Positions 52,601-64,000 of a stretch of DNA of 64,000 bases are shown here, piece after piece (the stretch's first letter is position 1; each line of letters opens with the position of its first letter). The notes beneath the pieces are model-generated. The model saw only the letters and a program-made list of their open reading frames with translations. It was not told the DNA's origin and made no database searches. A program made the translations under genes and the position numbers. The DNA is taken from assembly GCA_964035545.1 (NCBI GenBank), contig OZ037771.1:7792690-7856689 (forward strand), given 5' to 3'. Source of the DNA: Bugula neritina. Its lineage: Eukaryota; Bryozoa; Gymnolaemata; Cheilostomatida; Bugulidae.

Positions 52601-53002
52601 TTAGTGTTCCTAGAGGCATTGATTACAGTTTCCTGTCAATTTATGGCTTATGTATATAATTATGTATACGTCTATTGTTGGATTTCAAAGTTGAACAAAA
52701 GTGTGCCAAACCTTTCACCGTTTTCAAGATGAGTGGTTACCATGACTCCTTTAGATTGCATTACATTCATCAGCTCCACAACCAGTGAATATCACCTTAC
52801 CTTATTTATAAGAGTAATGCAGATTGGCATAATTAAACTGTTATTTAAACTGAGTTCATTTTTTGCACAGTATTATCTGTGATACTGTTAAAATTTTGGT
52901 AATATCTTTTAATATTTTGCTTTTATGTTGTAGCTGCTAGGACCTGTTGTCGTGTTTAATTTAGTTAACTAACTGTTGATGTAAAATGAAAAGAAGTAAA
53001 TA
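49691..53002. other. AT-rich intergenic region with degenerate hexamer tracts, no gene recognised
   Basis: Low-complexity YATYAT, AGTATC and ATGAGT hexamer tracts occupy 50400-50620, 50925-51090, 51760-51960 and 52015-52170. No ORF with family resemblance. A possible acceptor GTAG at about 52931-52934 lies 70 bp before the zinc-finger start and could belong to a 5' untranslated exon. Confidence 0.5.
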
Positions 53003-56000
53003 ATGGGAGATGTTGTTATTGAGAATACCTCTAACCCATTTACTCAGGACCGTCTCACCCCTGAACACCTAGCTTTGCTATTTCCTCCTAAATTCTATCA
53101 AAATGACGATTCATTAGCCTTGCATCTATCTGGTGAGTTATCACTCTGTTACAGTACTAAAGTTGTGTAACATATATGACTTTTTAAGCAGCAGTACTGT
53201 AGATTTGAAATTATGGCTGATTGCTGGAATTTCATTAAAGCACTGTTGAGTTGTTATGAATCAATGAATTGATCTGAACTAAGCATTTTGGTCTTGTAAC
53301 TTGTGAAAATTCAAAAAAACTGGCCCAAGCGGATGATAATCGTCAAGTCAGGTTAGCAGGTCACCTTGAGTTCACTTGATTATTTCAAAAATCGACTCTG
53401 TTCAGAGAACTACACTCACATCAATAAGTACTTAATCCCAGCTCTGTTGTGTTTGCAGAATCATGTCTGGTAGAATCAACTACTTGGGATGGGAACATTG
53501 CTATTGGTGACATGGCCTTTTGGTTGAAGGTGCTCAGCACTCCTCAAACTGAGTATCTGAAGCAGCAGAAGAGAGCTTTCAAGTCGAGAGTTGCTGAAAT
53601 GTGTCGAGATATTCGAGTGAAAGATGTAGGTGTAGGCCAACTTCTGGTTTATATTTATCTGCCAATTTCTTCATCTCCCAACCAAAGCGATAAGGGTTCA
53701 CTGCAATAGTGAGCTTTATTTCTATTTCAAGAACACGATGTAGTTGTTCATATGCATGTTGTCTTACTAAATAATTAGAGGCTCATTGTTGCCTGTAGAG
53801 ATCCTTGCAAACTGTTAGAACTCATTGTAAGTATGTCATAGCCTCTCTACTCTAAAACAATTATTGTAAATGATGACTACGGTAGCATAAAATAGCAAGT
53901 TTACAAAATACATGTTTTAAAGGCCGCTGTTGTAAAACTATTCCTGTATTTTCAGGGTAGGCCAGTGGCTAAGAAGTTGCATACTGAAGTTCAAGATTCT
54001 CCACCTAAACCTGTTGTCCAGCAATTGAAAGTGACCACATCCAATATTTTGATGAAACCAAAACCCACTCTTACTACAGTACTTGTTGTTGATAGCTCTG
54101 CTGGTATGTTATCTATGTGACGTGCTCACATGAATTAGTTTATGCTGTTACCTAGCAGCTTGAATGATACCTCCAATGTTGTAGTGGCATGAATTTCATC
54201 TCAACAGAATGTGAATATAACTTGTGTGGTCATACCTACATGTTTAATCTTTTCAGTATTATTTTGTGGTTCACAATCTCTCAACACTTATTTTTAAAAC
54301 AATAACATGATTTAACACTTTTCACACTAAATTCTTGTTTGCAGGTGAAGACCAGCCAAAGCCAAAGGCCTCCAACCAGGTAAATCTCAAGTGTAGTGTA
54401 AATGTTGCTGACTTGTAGTTTCGAGGAGTTGCTTTCTCTTTAGTTCTATATGCTTTATGTGCTCACAAATCTTAATTTTCAACACCGATAAGATTTTATG
54501 GCTACACAGTAATAATAAAAAGTTGGTGACAACATATTGTTACTTCAACCTAATTTTTGCCCAAGCATTTTTATCTGGTTGTTGTGGAGAAACTCTGCGT
54601 TATTCAAACAGTAGAGAGGTTTTTTATGATTCAAGATGGCCATAAATTCATAACATTTTCTTTGTATAAAGCCATTTCAGCAGTTTAAGTGTTTTGTGGC
54701 TAAACTAATAAAATGTCCAAGCATGTGCATTTATTATTAGAAGACTTGTAAGAACATTGTCGCTTCTTTATTAGATTTTGTCTATCAATGTATTCAAACA
54801 CCTCAAACATATTTCATGTATAGCCTTAGAATCTATACTATGGTTGTTGCAGATAACTCAACTAACTCTGGATGCAGTGGCCAGCCCGACTCCCGGGTTT
54901 GGCCTCAACTCCTACAAGTGTACCACGTGTGACTTTGCGACTGACACGCGAGAGAGACTCAACCACCATCAGAAGATGGCTCACGCCGCGGAGCGGCCCT
55001 ACAGCTGTGAGTACTGTGACTACACCTCCAAGTATTCCTGGAACATCAAAACCCACGTGGATAATGTTCACTTGAAGACCAAGAGGTTCAAATGTGCTCA
55101 CTGTGACTTTGCATCTCCTCAAGCCTGTCTCCTTAGACGCCATGTGAGCCGAGTGCACACCAACGCCCGCGATGTCAAGTGCCAGTACTGTGATTATCGC
55201 ACAAACCATAAGGACGTCCTCAGACGCCATGTTCACATGAAGCACACCGGTGATTTTGATCATAAATGTCCGTACTGTGCTTTTGGCAGAGATGCTAAAT
55301 ACGAGGTAGAAGATCACATCAATGCAGTTCACCTCAAGAAAGTCATATATCAGTGTTCGGAGTGCAGTTTTCAGACGTATCGTAAAATCACTCTAAAAAG
55401 TCACCACAAAGACCATGCGTCTAAGCCGATGCTTTCCTGTCCCAGTTGTAACATGAAAAGTATATATCCATCTACTCTAGCCAAGCATATCCGAGATAAT
55501 CATCCGCAAATTCCCATGCCGGAAGAGCTTAAAGATGTGAGACATAAGATTGAGCAGAGGAACATTGCGTCTGGAGATGTGGATTACACTCCTGTGATGA
55601 TGTGTAGGTGTAAACTGTGTGATTTCACCTGTGAGAAAATCGTGACACTAAAAGCTCATGTCAGAAAAGCACACAATGCGAACTCACGTCATAGCTGCCC
55701 AGTTTGTAAAACTGGCTTTGCAAATAAACGTAACCTTACCAATCATATGACTAAACAACATAACATAAATAAAAACAGTCTATCAAAGAATCAATTCACA
55801 AGTAATAAGACTGGAATCGGCGACGAAACAATCAATTTAGTAGATTCTGTACCCTTACCAACTTTAAACTTAACTGACTCTGTCCAGACAGAGGGTACAC
55901 TGACAGATGTCGACAGCGCTGTGTGTGGTACACGCAGTTTAATGACGACAAATAATATTGCTGCCAGTGAAGGAGAATTCTCTGTGACAGGTCCTAATCC

Positions 56001-56115
56001 TCAGGTTGTTCTAAATTTTCATCCAAAGCAATCCAACAATTTGAATAGCCAATCAAATGACACCGTCATATTTATTGAGGAGACAGAAACACTGCTAGAT
56101 TCAGTTTCTCACTAG
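53003..56115 (+). CDS. C2H2 zinc-finger protein with nine fingers
   Basis: Five exons: 53003-53132, 53459-53625, 53956-54103, 54345-54379, 54853-56115. They total 1743 bases and 580 aa. Residues 1-160 (four small exons) form a novel N-terminal region with a conserved-looking segment TTWDGNIAIGDMAFWLKVLS and a Lys-rich stretch. Exon 5 encodes nine C2H2 fingers between about 183 and 463: CTTCDF, CEYCDY, CAHCDF, CQYCDY, CPYCAF, CSECSF, CPSCNM, CKLCDF and CPVCKT, each ending H-x(3-5)-H. The Y/F-x-C-x2-C-D/x-F/Y style and the lack of TGEKP linkers resemble the REST/ZNF407/ZFX-like class rather than KRAB-type arrays. The tail is Ser/Thr/Asn-rich. It is probably a nuclear DNA-binding regulator; the targets are unknown. 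Start ATG context is AATAATGG. Poly(A) signal at 56192-56197. Confidence 0.9.
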
Positions 56116-56454
56116 CAATCATGTGTAAATCATGAAGCTTACCTATAGACAAACTATATACAACATGCAATATGTCAGTTTATTTTGAAGAAATAAAAAA
56201 TTGTAAATATATTTTTATATGTGGGCAAAATTTTAAACAGACGATATACTCTTATATTGTATTTTGATTAGGGATTACTATAAGAACTCCATGACTAAAA
56301 ACAAAAGTGACTTCAAATTTAGATGCTTTCAAAAATATACTTTTTTTTAAATTTGTGTATAGTTGGAAAAAAATGGTATTGCATTTTTCAGATCAATATT
56401 CTAAATAATAAATCTTAATGTTGTTGAGCAAAGTTAAATAAAAAAATAATTAAT

Positions 56455-56640
56455 ACACACACGTGCTCGCTCGCTCACACATACATTTATATACACATGT
56501 ATGTATGCATGTATATATATATACATATGTAAGCATGCATATATGCATGTATGTATGCATGTATGTATGCATGCATATATGCATGTATGTGTGTATGCAT
56601 GTGTGTATGTATGTGTGTGTGTATGCATGTGTATATATGA
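56455..56640. repeat. TATG/TGCA/CACA microsatellite
   Basis: Alternating purine-pyrimidine repeats ATGTATGCATG with CACACACGTGCT and TGTGTGTATG flanks, downstream of the zinc-finger gene. Such sequence can adopt Z-DNA; the ORFs across it are artefacts. Confidence 0.92.
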
Positions 56641-57331
56641 GTCATTTTAAAATTTATTAAATGAAATATTCAACATAAAGAATGGTTTTCATTTGTTTAG
56701 ATGCATGTGATTGGATCCCAGCTTTTAGATTACCACCAAAAAGCATGATTATAATATATCAGGAAGTGTATGTGTAAAATTAATACCTAAGCTAACACGT
56801 ACTAGTCATAACAAAGAGAAATTGTCATTTCCATAACGTCTGTATAAAAGGGAAGTTAAGGTTTTTTTGGATATACGTACAGTTTTACACAAGTTTTGAA
56901 ATTCTTGAAATAAAAATATTATTGCAATGAAAATGTGTTTAATAAAATAGATTTAAAAAGTAAAGAATTAAACAAGATGCACATAATAAATAACTATTGC
57001 ATAAAGGTTGAGGATGTTGACTCATAGTAGATCAATAAAAAATCAGAATTATACTATGTTAATAATTTAGTAAAATAAAATACACATTTCATTTATACAG
57101 GCTTAAACTAGAAGCTATCCCACAGGTCTGTGCACTTGTACATAATTTATATTATTTATTAGCTAACTCCACATCTTTTTAATTACTTAATTCTGCAAAA
57201 TAACTAAAAACTTATAGAGCATAGAATATTCATGCAGTGTGTAAACGTGGCATGAGAGTAAGTGTACAAAAGCATTTACTCTGAGCTTATTAGAATAGAC
57301 TGATCAGTCTCTAAATTCATAAATTAAACTT
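56641..57331. other. Intergenic between convergent zinc-finger and GPCR genes
   Basis: AT-rich with no coding signal. A MITE follows at 57332. Confidence 0.5.
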
Positions 57332-57491
57332 TAGGTGAAGTAGTGGAGAAATTGAGATAGCCCAAGTTCTTAAATTTGTTATTAAATTTTGGTTTGGGGC
57401 GCTGGTTGAAATTCTGGTGAGAACATAACTTCTTTTACTATATTCTAATCTGGAATCGCAGGCTTTTCTTAATTTTTCCATTACTGCACCT
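57332..57491. mobile_element. MITE family 3, copy 3
   Basis: 160 bp starting TAGGTGAAGTAGTGGAGAAA and ending TTTTTCCATTACTGCACCT. The interior GCGCTGGTTGAAATTCTGGTG and GAACATAACTTC match the copy at 29561. Confidence 0.75.
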
Positions 57492-57719
57492 GCCTCCACT
57501 GTTTAGATGATTTTGCTGTTTTTACACATGTAAGGATCTGCAGGCACGAGTTGCATTTCAAAATCATCATGTGGCTTAAAAGTTGTCAATCAGCTTTTTT
57601 ATAGTTTGAAACAAAATCATGTAACCAAATTATGCAAAATTTATAAACTGTAAAACTCCTATTAGCTTGTTTTACAGTTAATCCAATTTGTTTAGTGGGT
57701 GTTACCTGAAGAAAATCTG

Positions 57720-62219
<4,500 letters not shown>

Positions 62220-64000
62220 GATTGAGATACAACTGCTACTGCCTTATATAAAGCCACTTTACAAAGAAGTATTTAATAAAATGTATGTGTGTTATAGAGT
62301 GTTAGACATTCAAATGACTAAATCTGTAAGTTATGTAGTTATGCTGGTCTGGTGCTGCTGCAGACACTTATTAAATAACTGAAATAAATGCCACACACCT
62401 GCATGAATAATAATGGTGAGTATGGAATGTTGTGTTTTCAGTAATATTATATATAAAAAATAACTTTCAACACAGCACAGGTTTTAACCTTTTAAAAAGG
62501 CTCTTTTGAGCTTTATATTAATTATCTATTGCGCGTATTGTGGCTATGATTGTGAGAGTTGTCAGCCGCTACCCGAACAGAGTAGAGAGGAGGTTATGAG
62601 TATTGTGAGAGTTGTCTACGTATTTTTAAATCCGGCATAAACAATCACATGATGCAAGCGCGATTAAGCAAGTTATGTATTTATACCATGAATACGGAAA
62701 ATAGTTTGAGATATAAACTGCACGCAAATATTTACTTTTGATAAACTTTTTAAAGTGTTGCTTATGTTACGACAATATCAATTGCGGCAGTTTTTCATGT
62801 ATAACTAACTTGTTAGCGTTGACCGCTTCACTTTCCAGCTACAAACAGGACGGTTTATTACAGGTAGGAGATCATTGCTAAGAGATGTTTGATATCTTAA
62901 TGTGTATAGCATATACAGAAACCTCTCAAAGAGAAGACGTTATTGTAGCTCATCTCATTAATAATAACTTCAATTTTTTATGTGTGTAGCAATTCAAAAT
63001 GAAAATTTTTACGTACATTTTTAGTAATTACAAAACTTAAACTGACGTTGACGCAATCACAATGGCAGAGTCACAATCTAAAAGTAAATTTTTATCACTC
63101 TGACTATCACTATGACTATGAGTATGAGCTTATCCTGTTCCTATTACCATTGCATTCAGCATTGGCATTGTCAATCATTGTGATTGGGCTTGGCGGTTGG
63201 CCCTGGGTAATAATAAGTATAATAATAATAGTAATACTATAAGTATAACTAGTACTGTAACTGTAAGTTTAAGTATAAGTGTTATAGTACTAATTGAGTA
63301 ATACTAAGTCTAAGACTAATACTTAATAGTAATACTAATACTAGTTATAGTGTAATACTATTTAGTATTTAAGTAATATTAATTCAGTAATTGGCTAATA
63401 CTAATACTAATAGTAATACTAATACAGTAATGCTAATACTATAGCATTAACTATAAATCGAAGACTTGGACTAAGTATTTTTTAATCATCAATGAAATAT
63501 CTCAATTTTTATACTAATACTAATAGTATTACATATTAATCATATTTATTTTGATATAATTCAATTTGTGCCCCTAAATAAGTGAATGTAGAACAGATAT
63601 TACGTCATATTCAAATTATTCATCTTGATTGTATTCACTTTCAGTATGCCAGCAACTAGCAAGTATGACTATTAGCTACATTTAGTCAATTAGTGAAATG
63701 ATCATTGGTGTGCCATACTAGCGCCTGTAATTCTCTCTTTTAATAAAATGTGATGGCATTTGTTGGTTAGTAAATGACAGTTGCTGCTGTAAAAAATTTG
63801 ATTTAAAAATTAGTTTATACTTGAAAGAGAACTGATCTTAGTAGAATCATCAACTCATGCAACTTGTAAGTTTTATTTTTATAATCATTCATGAAATAAA
63901 CAGTGCTGAGTTTGATTAAATTTTAACTTAGTAGTAGTTTATAAAATATGTTTTATGCAGAAATATTTTTGTTTCCTGACATTGAATTTACAGCTTTGGA
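62220..64000. other. Upstream flank of the GPCR gene; degenerate array at 63220-63440
   Basis: No gene seen. A less AT-rich patch at 62520-62660 carries two copies of ATTGTGAGAGTTGTC and could hold the promoter. Bases 63220-63440 are AGTAAT/ACTAAT-type hexamers, and 63520-64000 is plain AT-rich sequence. Confidence 0.45.

Noticed and set aside
54862-55332. 156-aa minus-strand ORF
   Set aside because: Antisense shadow of the zinc-finger exon.

Overview
The window is nuclear DNA of an animal. It is AT-rich, its genes are split into many short exons with GT-AG introns, and every protein recognised is metazoan (FNDC3, MAGT1/TUSC3, an ABCH half-transporter, a TIR-domain protein, a C2H2 zinc-finger protein, a class A GPCR). 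Abundant microsatellites, minisatellites, MITEs and tRNA-derived SINEs point to an invertebrate. A sponge or another early-branching animal is plausible, but the sequence does not settle this.

Layout: (1) 1-12564, minus strand: FNDC3 homologue, 15 coding exons, C-terminus beyond the left edge. (2) 12565-22147: long intergenic tract holding a non-autonomous hAT element with an 8-bp target duplication, a 77-bp-arm hairpin, degenerate hexanucleotide arrays, a dead LINE fragment and a Harbinger-type MITE ending 124 bp before the next start codon. (3) 22148-25168, plus: complete OST3-family gene (MAGT1/TUSC3), 8 exons, 330 aa. (4) 25680-35047, minus: complete ABCH/ABCG-like half-transporter, 15 exons, 738 aa, convergent with MAGT1. 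(5) 35048-40526: intergenic, with a 465-bp tandem duplication carrying a tRNA-like SINE. (6) 40527-48482, minus: 10-exon, 592-aa protein with an N-terminal TIR domain most like TICAM adaptors, then a coiled coil and a long acidic tail; its introns hold three MITE families, SINEs and a 47-copy minisatellite with 240-bp higher-order structure. (7) 48650-49690: dead LINE. (8) 53003-56115, plus: nine-finger C2H2 protein, 5 exons, 580 aa. (9) 57720-62219, minus: divergent rhodopsin-class GPCR, 8 exons, 314 aa, one intron with a GC donor.

The exon models were built by hand from splice sites, phase and family resemblance. Each complete model keeps one open frame and has a length divisible by three. 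The genes do not form an obvious pathway: two act in the secretory/ER membrane system, two in signalling, one is a transporter and one a probable transcription factor.

The most unusual signal is that several exon-intron junctions are themselves tandemly duplicated or have seeded minisatellites (FNDC3 exon 1; ABCH exons 4, 6 and 14; TIR-gene exon 8), giving arrays of decoy splice sites. In addition, an 18-bp satellite continues in frame from ABCH exon 5.
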